In this document: positions 38,567-47,238 of the stretch, piece after piece
How positions within the stretch are numbered: position 1 is the first letter of the stretch
How the letters are laid out: every line of letters begins with the position of its first letter
NCBI GenBank assembly: GCA_963802765.1
Contig: CAWDJZ010000010.1
Location: 1 to 64,000 of the forward strand
Direction: 5' to 3'
DNA length: 64,000 nt
Source: Gaiellasilicea sp963802765
GTDB lineage: Bacteria > Actinomycetota > Thermoleophilia > Gaiellales > Gaiellaceae
Notes under the pieces: model-generated
The model's database searches: none
The model's input: the letters and a program-made list of their open reading frames with translations, nothing else
What the model was told of the DNA's origin: nothing
Made by a program: the position numbers and the translations under genes

Positions 38567-39448
38567 ATGATCGAAGAGCCGCTCGACGAGCCGATCAACG
38601 CCGACCCGACGTACGCGCCGCTGATCGAGGCCGAGCGCGCCGCCGAGGCGGACGCCGCCGATGACAACAAGGGCCGCGGCGTCCTCCGCTTCTACGAGCT
38701 CGCGAAGAAACAGGAGTGGCAGGTGCGCGACCTGCCGTGGGGCGAGATCCCGCCGATCCCGGAAACCCGCGCCGGCGCCTCCAGGGAGCGGAAGGAGCGC
38801 CGCCGCGCCGTCTGGCGCTCGGTGATCACGCAGCAGCTGCAGGCCGACGAGTTCGCCGTCGAGATGGCCGCGCAGCTCCTGAACATGGCACCGCACCGCG
38901 AGGCGAAGCTCTACTACTCGACGATGGCGCAGGACGAGGCGCGCCACGTCGAGGCATGGCTCAAGCTTGCGAACGAGGCAGGGGGCGTCGCCGAGCGCGA
39001 CCCGCATCTCGACGAGCTGGCGAAGATGACGCTCAACGCCGAGACCCTCGAGGAGAAGGTCTTCCAGATGCAGGTCTTCTTCGAGCGGCTGATCATTCCG
39101 CGCTTCCGGCTGATCGCCCGCACCTCGCGCGGCACCGTGCTCGAGGATCTCTGCAACCGCCTCACGATCGACGACGGCATCCACCACAGCTCAGGCGTCG
39201 CGTACGAGCGGGTGTTGCTCGAGGGCGCCTCCAAGCAGACGAAGGACCGGCTTGTGAAGGCGGCGAACCGGCTGCTTCCCACCTTCGTCGACCACGCGCT
39301 CTGGCGGCCGAAGGAGCGCGCCTGGATCGGGACCGTGATGCGCGAGACGGACATCCGGCGCCTTCAGGAAGACATCCGCGACGGCGTCCGGATGGCCTCG
39401 AGCCTCGGCCTCGACGTCTCGGACGTCGAGATCCCCTTCGCGGCATAG
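38567..39448 (+). CDS. Diiron ferritin-like (RNR/AurF-type) protein
   Basis: 293 residues, helical. Possible diiron ligands: Glu in QLQADEFAVEMAAQLL, ExxH in QDEARHVEAW, Glu in VFQMQVFFERLIIPRF and DxxH in LTIDDGIHHSSG. That spacing suits the ribonucleotide-reductase-like/N-oxygenase ferritin superfamily, whose members do O2-dependent oxidations. Specific reaction unknown. Stop (TAG) overlaps the first codon of the thioesterase. Confidence 0.7.
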   Translation: MIEEPLDEPINADPTYAPLIEAERAAEADAADDNKGRGVLRFYELAKKQEWQVRDLPWGEIPPIPETRAGASRERKERRRAVWRSVITQQLQADEFAVEMAAQLLNMAPHREAKLYYSTMAQDEARHVEAWLKLANEAGGVAERDPHLDELAKMTLNAETLEEKVFQMQVFFERLIIPRFRLIARTSRGTVLEDLCNRLTIDDGIHHSSGVAYERVLLEGASKQTKDRLVKAANRLLPTFVDHALWRPKERAWIGTVMRETDIRRLQEDIRDGVRMASSLGLDVSDVEIPFAA

Positions 39449-39927
39449 ACCGCATCCCGCCCCACCATGACCCGGCCTGCTTCGGCTGCGGCGACCACGA
39501 GCTCGGCCTGCGCATGGCCCTGCCGCAGGCCGAGGGCGCAACCACGTACGAGTCCGAGGTGACGTTCGGCGTCCACCATCAGGGCGGGCCGGGCATCGTG
39601 CATGGCGGGATCGTCGCGGCGGCGCTCGACGAGGCCTGCGGGCTGCTCGCGACGTGGCACCGCTTCCCGACGGTCACGGCGCGGTTCGCGATCCGCTACC
39701 GCCGGCCGGTCCCGATCGGCCGAGCGCTCCGGATCAGCTCGCGCGTCACCGCGGAGCGGGGCCGCAGGATCGAGATCGCCGCCGAGCTCCGCGACGGCGA
39801 GGCACTACTCGCCGAGGCGGACGGCGCCTTTCTGCACGTCCCGCTCGAGCACTTCCTCGCCACACCGGAGGGACGGGCAGCCGGCGAGGCCTGGCGCCGT
39901 CGGCTGGAAGATCACCCGAACGAGTGA
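39445..39927 (+). CDS. Hotdog-fold (PaaI-like) thioesterase, unusual start
   Basis: About 160 residues: HHDPACFGCGDHELGLRMALPQ, then VHHQGGPGIVHGGIVAAALDEACGLLATWHRFPTVTARFAIRYRRPVPIGRALRISSRV, the hotdog HGG(I/V)xxxxLDE helix with the catalytic Asp/Glu. Likely hydrolyses an acyl-CoA. The conserved start falls at an ATA (39445) forming ATAG with the diiron gene stop; no ATG/GTG/TTG is in frame nearby before ATG in GLRM. ATA initiation or a base error are both possible. Pairing with the diiron oxidase hints at a shared acyl substrate. Confidence 0.75.
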   Translation: MDRIPPHHDPACFGCGDHELGLRMALPQAEGATTYESEVTFGVHHQGGPGIVHGGIVAAALDEACGLLATWHRFPTVTARFAIRYRRPVPIGRALRISSRVTAERGRRIEIAAELRDGEALLAEADGAFLHVPLEHFLATPEGRAAGEAWRRRLEDHPNE

Positions 39928-39970
39928 TCGCGCGCAACAGCCACCGGTGCCGATCTACTGGAGGCGTTCC

Positions 39971-40249
39971 ATGCTCAAGGTCGTTCTCATCACTGCGGTC
40001 ATCGCCGGTCTGCTCATCCTCGTCAAGAGCGAGGACGTGCTCGAGCGCACCGGTCTGGTCGGCTCGTGCGCCCCTGTCGCGACCGCCGGCCCCGAGAACG
40101 GGCAGTGGTGGGCGTGCCGATCCGGCCACCTGGGCGATGCTCCCGACCTCTGGCGGGAGTCGTGCACCCGTGGCGACAGGAAGGGCGACGTGCGTTACTG
40201 GCGCTGCTCCACGTCGCTGCTGACGGAACGCTCGAGCGGCACGCGCTAA
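39971..40249 (+). CDS. Small membrane-anchored Cys-containing protein
   Basis: 92 residues: one N-terminal helix (MLKVVLITAVIAGLLILV), then an exported-looking domain with four Cys (GSCAPV, WWACRSG, ESCTRG, YWRCSTS), possibly two disulfides. ATG has GGAGG six bases upstream. No family recognised. Confidence 0.7.
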   Translation: MLKVVLITAVIAGLLILVKSEDVLERTGLVGSCAPVATAGPENGQWWACRSGHLGDAPDLWRESCTRGDRKGDVRYWRCSTSLLTERSSGTR

Positions 40250-40260
40250 CGTCCGGCGCC

Positions 40261-40776
40261 ATGGCGCCGGTCAGAGTGTCGACGGTTCAGCCCGCCGCGC
40301 TCAGCGCCCTCCTGCGCAGGATCATCCAGCTCATGCGGCGGCTCGCCTTCGCCGGCGCGGGAGCCGCGGCCGTGCTCGTGCTGCTGCTCGCGCGAGACGG
40401 CTACGCCGCCGAAGACGTCGTCCTGGCGCCGCTACTCTTCGTGCCGCCGGCGATCCTGCTCTTCTTCGCTGTCGGAGTCGGGCAGGTCCTCGCGCTGCCG
40501 GAGCGGCTGCGCCGCGTGCCGACCGAAGGCCAGGAGCAGCTCGGCGAGCTGGCCCGCCTCGGTCGCGATGCCCAGGCCACGCGCGCGCTTGGGCTCCCGC
40601 TCCTCCTCTGGCGACTGCGGGGCGCGATCGGCTCGTTGCGCGGCGTCGTCGGCTTCGCGCTGCCGCTGCGCGTGTTCACGCCCTGGTTCCTCGGGCTCGC
40701 CGCCGTCTCGGCGCTGCTCTGCGTCGTGCTCCTCGGAGTCGCCGTGATCGCGCTGATCGCCGCTGCGGTCGGCTGA
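40261..40776 (+). CDS. Membrane protein of unknown function
   Basis: 171 residues, with two helices near the N-terminus (LAFAGAGAAAVLVLLLARDG; VVLAPLLFVPPAILLFFAVGVGQVLAL), a soluble loop (PERLRRVPTEGQEQLGELARLGRDAQATRALG) and a C-terminal helix pair (FTPWFLGLAAVSALLCVVLLGVAVIALIAAAVG). Starts 11 bases after the preceding stop, so probably co-transcribed. Not recognised. Confidence 0.65.
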   Translation: MAPVRVSTVQPAALSALLRRIIQLMRRLAFAGAGAAAVLVLLLARDGYAAEDVVLAPLLFVPPAILLFFAVGVGQVLALPERLRRVPTEGQEQLGELARLGRDAQATRALGLPLLLWRLRGAIGSLRGVVGFALPLRVFTPWFLGLAAVSALLCVVLLGVAVIALIAAAVG

Positions 40777-40832
40777 ACCGACAGCCGGGCAATTCTTATG
40801 CCGCTCTCAGGCGGGTCCGGCATCCTCTCCCC

Positions 40833-41444
40833 ATGAGCGACCACGACAGGATCACCCGCCGCCGGCTGCTCCAGCTCGGGCTCGCGCTCCCACCGCTCGC
40901 GGCGATCGCGGGTCAGACGGACATCTTCGACACGGGCATCGCCCTGGCCGCGACGCCCGAGATCGCCGACGCAGACGACCCCACGCCCGCCCTCACGGAG
41001 GGACCGTACTTCACGCCCGACTCGCCCCGGCGGAAGTCGATCGTCCCGGCCGGCGCAGGCGGAACGCGCCTCACGCTCACGGGGCGCGTGCTCTCGACCG
41101 CCGGACGACCCGTCGCGAACGCGCTGATCGACTGGTGGCAGTGTGACGCCCGCGGCGCCTACGACAACAGCGGCTACCGCTTCCGCGGCCATCAGTTCAC
41201 GGACGCGAACGGGAGATACACGCTCTTCAGCGTCGTTCCGGGCCTCTATCCCGGCCGGACGAAGCACATCCACGTCAAGGTGCAGGCGCCACGCCGGCCG
41301 ATCCTGACGACGCAGCTCTTCTTCCCCGGTGTCGCGGCCAACCGAAGCGACGGGATCTACACGGCCGAGTGTCTTGTCCAGGGCTGGCGGGTCGCGAACG
41401 GCCGCCGCCACGCGCGCTTCGACTTCGTCCTCGACCTCTCCTAG
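40833..41444 (+). CDS. Exported intradiol ring-cleavage dioxygenase
   Basis: 203 residues. N-terminal Tat-like signal (DRITRRRLLQLGLALPPLAAIAG), then the intradiol fold: TEGPYFTPDSPRRKSIV (first Tyr ligand), GRPVANALIDWWQCDARGAYDNSGYRFRGHQFTDANGRYTLFSVVPGLYPGRTKHIHVKV with Tyr, His and His ligands for Fe(III). Characterised relatives cleave catechol-type rings; a secreted version may attack plant or soil aromatics. No companion catabolic genes here. Confidence 0.88.
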   Translation: MSDHDRITRRRLLQLGLALPPLAAIAGQTDIFDTGIALAATPEIADADDPTPALTEGPYFTPDSPRRKSIVPAGAGGTRLTLTGRVLSTAGRPVANALIDWWQCDARGAYDNSGYRFRGHQFTDANGRYTLFSVVPGLYPGRTKHIHVKVQAPRRPILTTQLFFPGVAANRSDGIYTAECLVQGWRVANGRRHARFDFVLDLS

Positions 41445-41449
41445 AGGGT

Positions 41450-41478
41450 GGGCGGGCCGCCGAGGTAGCGGCCCGCCC
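41450..41478. terminator. Bidirectional hairpin between convergent genes
   Basis: Eleven-bp perfect stem GGGCGGGCCGC / GCGGCCCGCCC with a 7-nt loop, between the intradiol dioxygenase stop and the haloperoxidase-like stop. Placement suggests it serves both genes; T tracts are absent. Confidence 0.6.
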
Positions 41479-41486
41479 TGCGACGG

Positions 41487-42803
41487 TCAGTCGTCGCCCT
41501 CGTCCTCCTGCTCGTTGCCCTCGTCGTCTTCGTCGTTGCCGTCGTGCTTCTGGATCCGTCCGAAGTAGTGCTTCTCCCGGTAGCGGGCGACCTGCCGGCC
41601 GATCTTCGCCCCCTGTTCGTCGGCGGCACGGAAGTGGATGCCCGACCAGACGCGGGCGTGGACGACCTCGTCGATCGCCTGCGAGAAGCTGCTGAAGCTC
41701 CGGGTCAGCCCGCCGTTGGTCGTGTCCGACCAGCCGATCTGGTCGGTCTGGAAGAAGTCCTGGAAGGTCGCCACGATCGAGCCGCTCAGGGCGGAGTGCC
41801 CCGAGGAGTGCTCGGTGTAGGGCGGGGTCGGGATCAGCGGCAGCCAGGCCTCATCCTTGTCGGTGGCCGCGTTGCCGTCCGTGTCCGCTTCCCGGATCGC
41901 GGTGATCGGCCGCCAGAACAGGTAGTGCGCCTTGTCGGCCCAGACCGTGATCAGCGCATCGGTCGCGCTCATGTACAGCATCGCGTAGAGACGAGCGTTC
42001 TCCGCGACCGACAGGCCCTGCTGGGCGGAGATGGTGCGGAAGACGCGGCTCCAGGTCGCGGGTGGATTCTCGGCCCAGTAGCGCGCCGCGTGCGTCTGGT
42101 CGGCGCTCCGGGTCGTGCTCGTCGACGAGCCGAGCGACTTCACCTCGTTCAGCTCGCGGGCGTACTTGCGGCTCTCGAGCGAGAGCGGCCCCTTGGAGCG
42201 GAACTGGGACGAGCTCTCGATCAGGAACGGCTTCACGTCCTTGAGCCAGGCGAAGGGGTCGTTGACAAACGCCGGCAGCACCGGCTTCCAGGCACCCGGC
42301 CCCGATCCGACCGGGAAGCGGTAGGCGCCGAAACGACCGTCGTCGGTGCGGGCCGCGATCATCGCCGCCGCCGCCGCCTCTCCGACCGCGATCCCACGCG
42401 TCTTCGCCGATCCGTCCGGGATCCCCGCCAGCGAGGCCGCGTACTGGGCGTCCAGCAACCCCTGCTGCAACGGCACGAGGTTACTCAGCACCCGGTACGC
42501 CGCCGTCGCCGCCGCCGCCTCCTTGGAGTCGAACGGCGACGCCACGCGCGAGGTGAGCAGATACCCCTCGTAGCCGCCGTCGATCGCGTTCACCGCGTCG
42601 TAGACCGCGCCGTGCACCATCGCCAGATGCGTCACCGACACTTGCGGCGGCTGTCCCGCACCCACGAACAACGCGTTCGACGCGTTCAGATTCCACTCCG
42701 TCACCGTGTCCGCCCGCGCCATCGCGGGCGCGACCAACGCGAGCACGACCGCAACCAGACCAGCTGCTTTCAGGCGCGGCCTCAACATGAATCGACTGTT
42801 CAT
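41487..42803 (-). CDS. Secreted vanadium-haloperoxidase/PAP2-like protein
   Basis: 438 residues with a signal peptide (LKAAGLVAVVLALVAPAMARA). Helical core with the vanadate/phosphate site of the superfamily: KAHYLFWRPITAIREADTDG (K...RP), EHSSGHSALSGSIVATF (PSGH-type motif with Ser for Pro) and ARVWSGIHFRAADEQG (SRxxxGxHxxxD-type). Family members are halide oxidases or phosphatases; which applies is unclear. The acidic tail NDEDDEGNEQEDEGDD is unusual. Its ATG overlaps the stop of the small upstream gene (ATGA). Confidence 0.85.
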   Translation of the reverse strand: MNSRFMLRPRLKAAGLVAVVLALVAPAMARADTVTEWNLNASNALFVGAGQPPQVSVTHLAMVHGAVYDAVNAIDGGYEGYLLTSRVASPFDSKEAAAATAAYRVLSNLVPLQQGLLDAQYAASLAGIPDGSAKTRGIAVGEAAAAAMIAARTDDGRFGAYRFPVGSGPGAWKPVLPAFVNDPFAWLKDVKPFLIESSSQFRSKGPLSLESRKYARELNEVKSLGSSTSTTRSADQTHAARYWAENPPATWSRVFRTISAQQGLSVAENARLYAMLYMSATDALITVWADKAHYLFWRPITAIREADTDGNAATDKDEAWLPLIPTPPYTEHSSGHSALSGSIVATFQDFFQTDQIGWSDTTNGGLTRSFSSFSQAIDEVVHARVWSGIHFRAADEQGAKIGRQVARYREKHYFGRIQKHDGNDEDDEGNEQEDEGDD

Positions 42804-43072
42804 CGGTACTCCTCTCTGGACGTGACGGCTTCGACGACTCGGCAAGGGTCGAGCGCGGCGAGCTGTGCCACGAGCACGGCATCCCGGCTCGACGGGGCGC
42901 CGAACAAGAAGAAGCAGGTCTCGTCCTCTGGAACGTGGATGACGCCGTCGAAGCTGACCCGGGTTCCAGCCTGGGTCAGCTCGCCGGCCGCCGAGCGGGC
43001 CCGGTCCTCCCGCGCACTCCGCTCCCCCGCGTGGCAACGCGGAAGGTATGTCTCCACCAGGTAGCTCGGCAT
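42800..43072 (-). CDS. Small DUF4242-like protein
   Basis: 90 residues: MPSYLVETYLPR ... RVSFDGVIHVPEDETCFFLFGAPSSRDAVLVAQLAALDPCRVVEAV. The opening (YLVETYLPR), central V-PEDETCF-LF and ending RVVEAV fit the short ferredoxin-like DUF4242-type proteins. Precedes and overlaps the haloperoxidase-like gene, so it is probably co-translated with it. Function unknown. Confidence 0.65.
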   Translation of the reverse strand: MPSYLVETYLPRCHAGERSAREDRARSAAGELTQAGTRVSFDGVIHVPEDETCFFLFGAPSSRDAVLVAQLAALDPCRVVEAVTSREEYR

Positions 43073-43150
43073 GCACTCGAAGCTACGACTGCGCCGCGCG
43101 CCTGAAAACGTCAGAACGTCTGAACTTTGCTGCGGCGGACGTCGGGCGTT

Positions 43151-45896
43151 TCAGCCGAGCTTGCGGGCGAGCTCGGTCCGCGAGCGCACGCCCAGCTTCG
43201 CGTACACGTGCGTCAGATGACTCGCAACGGTGCGCTCGGCGAGGAAGAGCGCTGCGGCGACCTCCGCGTTCGTTCGTCCCTTCGCGACGAGGTCGGCCAC
43301 GCGCCGCTCGGCCGGCGTCAGACCGTCGCTGCGCGTGCGCCCGCCGATCCGCCCGAGCTCCTCACGCGCCCGCTCGGCCCAGCCGGCGGCGCCCATCTCG
43401 TCGAAGCCGGCCCGCGCCGCCTCGATCGCCTCGCGGGCCGGACGCTTCTGCCGCGCCCGCCGTCGAACCCGCCCGAGCGCGAGGAGCGCCCGCGCACGGC
43501 CGAACGGATCGCCGACTGCCTCGTGTCGGGCTACTGCTTCGGCGAGCAGGGAGAGGGACAGCTCGACGTCTCCGCGCGCCGCAGCGACCAGCCCGCGGCA
43601 CCGGGTCGCGTGCGCGAGCACCCAGTCGCGACCGAGCCGTCGTGCATCAGCCTCCCAGGCGTCGAGGCGATCCACCGCATCGTCGACGCGCCCGAGCTCG
43701 AGCAGCGCCTCGATCTGCTCTGCTCGCCACCAGCACATGGTCGGCTCGGCCATGTCCGCCGAGTCGACCTTTCGCTCCGCCGCTGTGAACCGCGCGATTG
43801 CTGCTTCCAGGTCTCCACTCCACAGCTCGACAACGCCGAGCGTCCCGTTCGGGCGCCTGCAAGCGCGCGGCGTGGAGCTCGGCGAGATCGCAGATTCGCG
43901 TCGTGAGCTCGCGGGCTGTCTCGAGCTCGCCCCGGTGGAGCGCAACCAAAGCCATGGGGTAGAGCGTCGGCGGGGACTCCACGTCGTCGAGTGCGTACTG
44001 GGAGCTGAGCCCCCTCGACTGCTCCGCGTATTCAGCGGCCAGCGAGAGACGGCCCGCCCATACCTCGAGAAGCGCGAGGTACCAGAGGGCGTATGCCGCC
44101 CTGCGCTCGTTACGCTCGCTCCAGTCCCGGTACAGGCTCTCCAGCAGCGTGCGCGCCCGGTCGAGGTGGCCCGACCAGACGAGAATGTGGCCGAGGGCGA
44201 AACGAGCGTCGATGACGGGCTGCGGGGCGGCAACGGCAGAACCAAGCTCATACGCCTCCTCGGCGGTTTGCAAGGCATCCGGCTTGCCGGCGTTGAAGCG
44301 AATGAGCGCCAGCCCCGCCAAAGCCGAGGCGCGGAGGCCGTCGTCGCCCAGCTGCTCGGCCAGCTCGACCGCGCTCTGTGCATGCTGTTCGGCGGTTTCG
44401 AGCCCCTCGCTGAAGCGAATGATCAGGCTGAGCTGGTGCTGGATCGAGGTCTGCAGTGCCAACGGGATTCCTGGCTCGAGGAGTGCTTCGCGCCGCAGCT
44501 CGAGCGTGCGTCCAAGATTTTCCGCCTCGATGTCGGCCATCAGCGCGAGAGTCGCGGCGCGCTCTGCGCCTGGCGAAGCACGCGCGAGGACCTCGCTCGC
44601 GAGCACCCGAGCGCGCTCGACATCGCCCGCCGCAAGGTGCGCGCCGGCCGCCGCTGCGGCTCGGCGATTGGCGTCCTCGCGACGCTCCCGCGGCGTAAGG
44701 CGAGCGGCATGCTCGCCGAGCTCGCCCGCCGCAATCGGTGCGCCCTGGACCAGGGCAGCATCCACAGCCTGTTCGAGCTCGGCTGCCAGCTTCGCGTCCG
44801 GTCGATCGGTCGAGAGCGCGAGATGGCGAGCGCGGGTGAGCGGGTCCTCCGCCAGCTCAGCCAACTGGCCGTGGACACGCTGCCGTTCGCGTACGGAGAG
44901 CCCCTGGTAAAGCACGGAGGCGAGCAGGGGATGGGTGAAACGAACGGCGCCGTCTACGAGCTCGATCACGTTCTCCTCGAGCGCGGGGCCGAGCGCGGCC
45001 TGCTCGATGCCGGCGTCACGCAGTCGCCCCGGTGTCAGCCGCGCATCCGCCGAGGCGAGCACGAGGGCGTCCCGCGTCGCGCCGCTGAAGCCGTCAAGCC
45101 GGACGGATACGAGGTCCTCCAGCCGCTCCGGAACCGGCAGCGGCTGGGTCGGATCCCGAACAGCGGCATGGTCACCGAGCGCCAGCGCGATCTCGAGCGC
45201 GTAGAACGGGTTCCCGCCCGAGACCTCGTGCAGCCGGAGCAACGTCGGCCGCGGCACGGCGCGGGCGAGACGGCCGCGGAGGATTTGATGGATCGCGCCG
45301 ACGCTGAGCGGGCCGACCCGAATACGGTCGATCCGCTCCGGTTCGAGCCCGTCCTCGACCGGCGACGACTCCTGCTCGCCGAGCCGGCGCGTCCAGACGA
45401 ACAACAGCTTCGCCTCGGGGAGCCGGCGCAGCGCAAAGCCGAGCGCGTTCGCCGACGAGGCGTCGACCCACTGGAGGTCGTCGAGCGCGACGACGAGCCC
45501 GTCGTCGGCGAGCAGTTGCAGGGCGCTGCGAACCGCCACCCCGAGCGCGCGCGCGTCAGTGGGCTCACCGGCGGCGTCCTCGACGAGCAACGCGACCTCG
45601 AGCGCCCGCCGCCGTGGCGGCGGCAGCTCCGGTAGGACCTCTTCGAGAACCCCTTCGAAGAGATCACCGAGGGCCGCGTAGGCGAGCCCGCGCTCCGACT
45701 CGGCCGGCCGCGACGCGAGGACGCGCAGGCCCCGCTCTCGCGCGGCCTCGACGGCCGCGCGCCACAGCGTCGACTTCCCGATTCCGGCGTCCCCCTCGAG
45801 CGCGATCGCGGTCGGACCGTGCATGGCCACGCGCCGGTCGAGAGACGCGTACAGCGAGCCCAACTCCCCGTCTCTGCCGACGATTTCGACTGCCAT
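43151..45896 (-). CDS. LAL-type LuxR transcriptional regulator (one +1 shift)
   Basis: Large ATP-binding LuxR-family regulator of about 914 residues. N-terminal AAA/NACHT-like ATPase (VGRDGELGSLYASLD; Walker A EGDAGIGKST; Walker B LVVALDDLQWVDAS), a TPR-like sensor region in the middle, and C-terminal LuxR helix-turn-helix (LTPAERRVADLVAKGRTNAEVAAALFLAERTVASHLTHVYAKLGVRSRTELARKL). A +1 shift near 43866 separates DLAELHAARLQAP from PNGTLGVVELWSGDLE. ATG at 45896. Confidence 0.87.
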
Positions 45897-45927
45897 TCGT
45901 CCGACCAGACATCGTGACAGGACGAAT
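45895..45927. promoter_or_regulatory. Inverted repeat at the LuxR start
   Basis: ATTCGTCC (45895-45902) and GGACGAAT (45920-45927) form an 8-bp inverted repeat with 17-bp spacing, overlapping the LuxR ATG. Position suits an autoregulatory site. Confidence 0.3.
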
Positions 45928-46006
45928 CGCGAAAGTCAGCTGCGGTGTGGCGGCGGGGTCGGTGCTCGACCGGAGCCCGCCGCCACGAGTCAACAACCCG
46001 AAGTGC

Positions 46007-46153
46007 TCAGACGGTCCGGCCCGAAACTGCCCCGACGACCAGCACGACCAACGCTACGAGGAGCAGCAGCCAGAGCAGGTTGTTCACGAACAGACCGCCG
46101 CCGGCCGCAGCCAGCACCAGCAGCACGAGTAGCACGATCAGCAAAGCGCTCAC
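46007..46153 (-). CDS. Small hydrophobic two-span peptide
   Basis: 48 residues, VSALLIVLLVLLVLAAAGGGLFVNNLLWLLLLVALVVLVVGAVSGRTV: two helices joined by GGGLFVNN. GTG start at 46153 with GGAG six bases upstream. Such peptides are widespread in actinobacteria, as I recall; function unknown. Confidence 0.65.
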   Translation of the reverse strand: MSALLIVLLVLLVLAAAGGGLFVNNLLWLLLLVALVVLVVGAVSGRTV

Positions 46154-46250
46154 ATCGTCTCCTTTCGCCACTGCTGTAACGACGTTCTGAGCGCTGAGGA
46201 TGCGGGCACCGGGCAGTCTGACTGTCGAGTTCCGACGCGAGGGAGGTTCG

Positions 46251-46692
46251 ATGAGCAAGCTGATCATCTCGACCGCAACGACCGTGGACGGGGTCGCCGA
46301 CGGATTCGACTGGTACGTCGTCCGAAGGCGGGCACGACCAGGCTGCGCTCGATCGTGCTCCACGAGGCGCGATGCCGAAGTTCGTCGGCTCGCGAACGCT
46401 GCACGAGCCCCTCGAGTGGAATGCGAGGCTGCTCGACGGTGACATCGCCGAGTCCGTTCCGATGCTGAAGAACCGCTCGGCGCGACGTGTTCACGTCCGG
46501 CTGCGGCGAGTTCGCACGAGAGCTGCTCGCGCGAGACCTCGTCGACGAGCTCCGGATCTGGATCCACCCGGTGTTGTGGAGCACGGGCATCCGGCCGTTC
46601 GAGGGCGAGCCCTCAAGCTCCGGCTCCTCGGATCGAGGACCTTCGACTCGGGCGTCACACTGCTCCGCTACGAGCCGATCGCAGCGGCGTAA
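46251..46692 (+). pseudogene. RibD C-terminal/dihydrofolate-reductase-like gene, broken
   Basis: Pieces in three frames add up to the RibD_C family: MSKLIISTATTVDGVADGFDWY, then (shift near 46322) EGGHDQAALDRA and KFVGSRTLHEPLEWNARLLDGDIAESVPMLKN, then (shift near 46478) DVFTSGCGEFARELLARDLVDELRIWIHPVLWSTGIRPFEG, then (shift near 46608) ALKLRLLGSRTFDSGVTLLRYEP. The last shift has a different sign from the first two. About 147 residues versus a usual 180-200, so a stretch near VGSRTL may be missing. Preceded by GGGAGG. Confidence 0.6.
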
Positions 46693-46930
46693 CGCCCGCG
46701 CGGCCGGCATACCTGGCAGCCGTGACCCACGACCTCGCGGGACGATCAGGGCCGGCCGCCGCCAGCCCCCGTGCCATCCCCGCGGAGTACACTGAAATCA
46801 AGCCTCCCTCCCTACGGCCGCGGCTCCCGCCCTGTTCCCGCCCGACGTGAGCTGTGCAGGGAGGCCCTTACGTACTGCTCGCGCCCGTTCTTTCAGGCAC
46901 TCAGTCAAATTTTCAACGCAACGTCCCGGA

Positions 46931-47001
46931 AGGCGCCGACCGGAGTCGAACCGGTGTGCGAGGCTTTGCAGGCCTCTGCCTAACCACTCGGCCACGGCGC
47001 C
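46931..47001 (-). tRNA. tRNA-Cys (GCA)
   Basis: 71-nt cloverleaf on the minus strand: acceptor GGCGCCG/CGGCGCC, D arm with GGCCGAGTGG, anticodon loop CTGCAAA (anticodon GCA), variable region, T arm CCGGTTCGACTCCGG, discriminator T. CCA is not encoded. No tRNA neighbours. Confidence 0.93.
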
Positions 47002-47083
47002 GCGCCGCCATCGTAGCGACCTCCGTAACCGCATCACCCCTGGCGCCGTTGTACCTCCGTCAACTGACCAACAGGAGGCCCGA

Positions 47084-47149
47084 ATGTACATCGGCGGCGG
47101 TCTCATCACGCTCATCATCATCGTCCTGCTCCTGATCTGGCTCCTCTAG
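47084..47149 (+). CDS. 21-residue hydrophobic peptide
   Basis: MYIGGGLITLIIIVLLLIWLL, a single membrane helix with no tail. AGGAGG lies five bases before the ATG, and a 24-bp perfect palindromic terminator follows 13 bases after the stop, so this very short ORF has its own expression signals. Function unknown. Confidence 0.7.
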   Translation: MYIGGGLITLIIIVLLLIWLL

Positions 47150-47162
47150 AAGCGACGCCTTC

Positions 47163-47186
47163 CGGGCGCCCACATGTGGGCGCCCG
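47163..47186 (+). terminator. Perfect 24-bp palindromic terminator
   Basis: CGGGCGCCCACA paired with TGTGGGCGCCCG, followed by TTCCATTTC. Lies between the 21-residue ORF and the convergent aminotransferase and probably serves the former. Confidence 0.7.
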
Positions 47187-47238
47187 TTCCATTTCGGCCG
47201 TGCGAGATCGGTCTACTCGCGCGCAACGAACAGACGGG

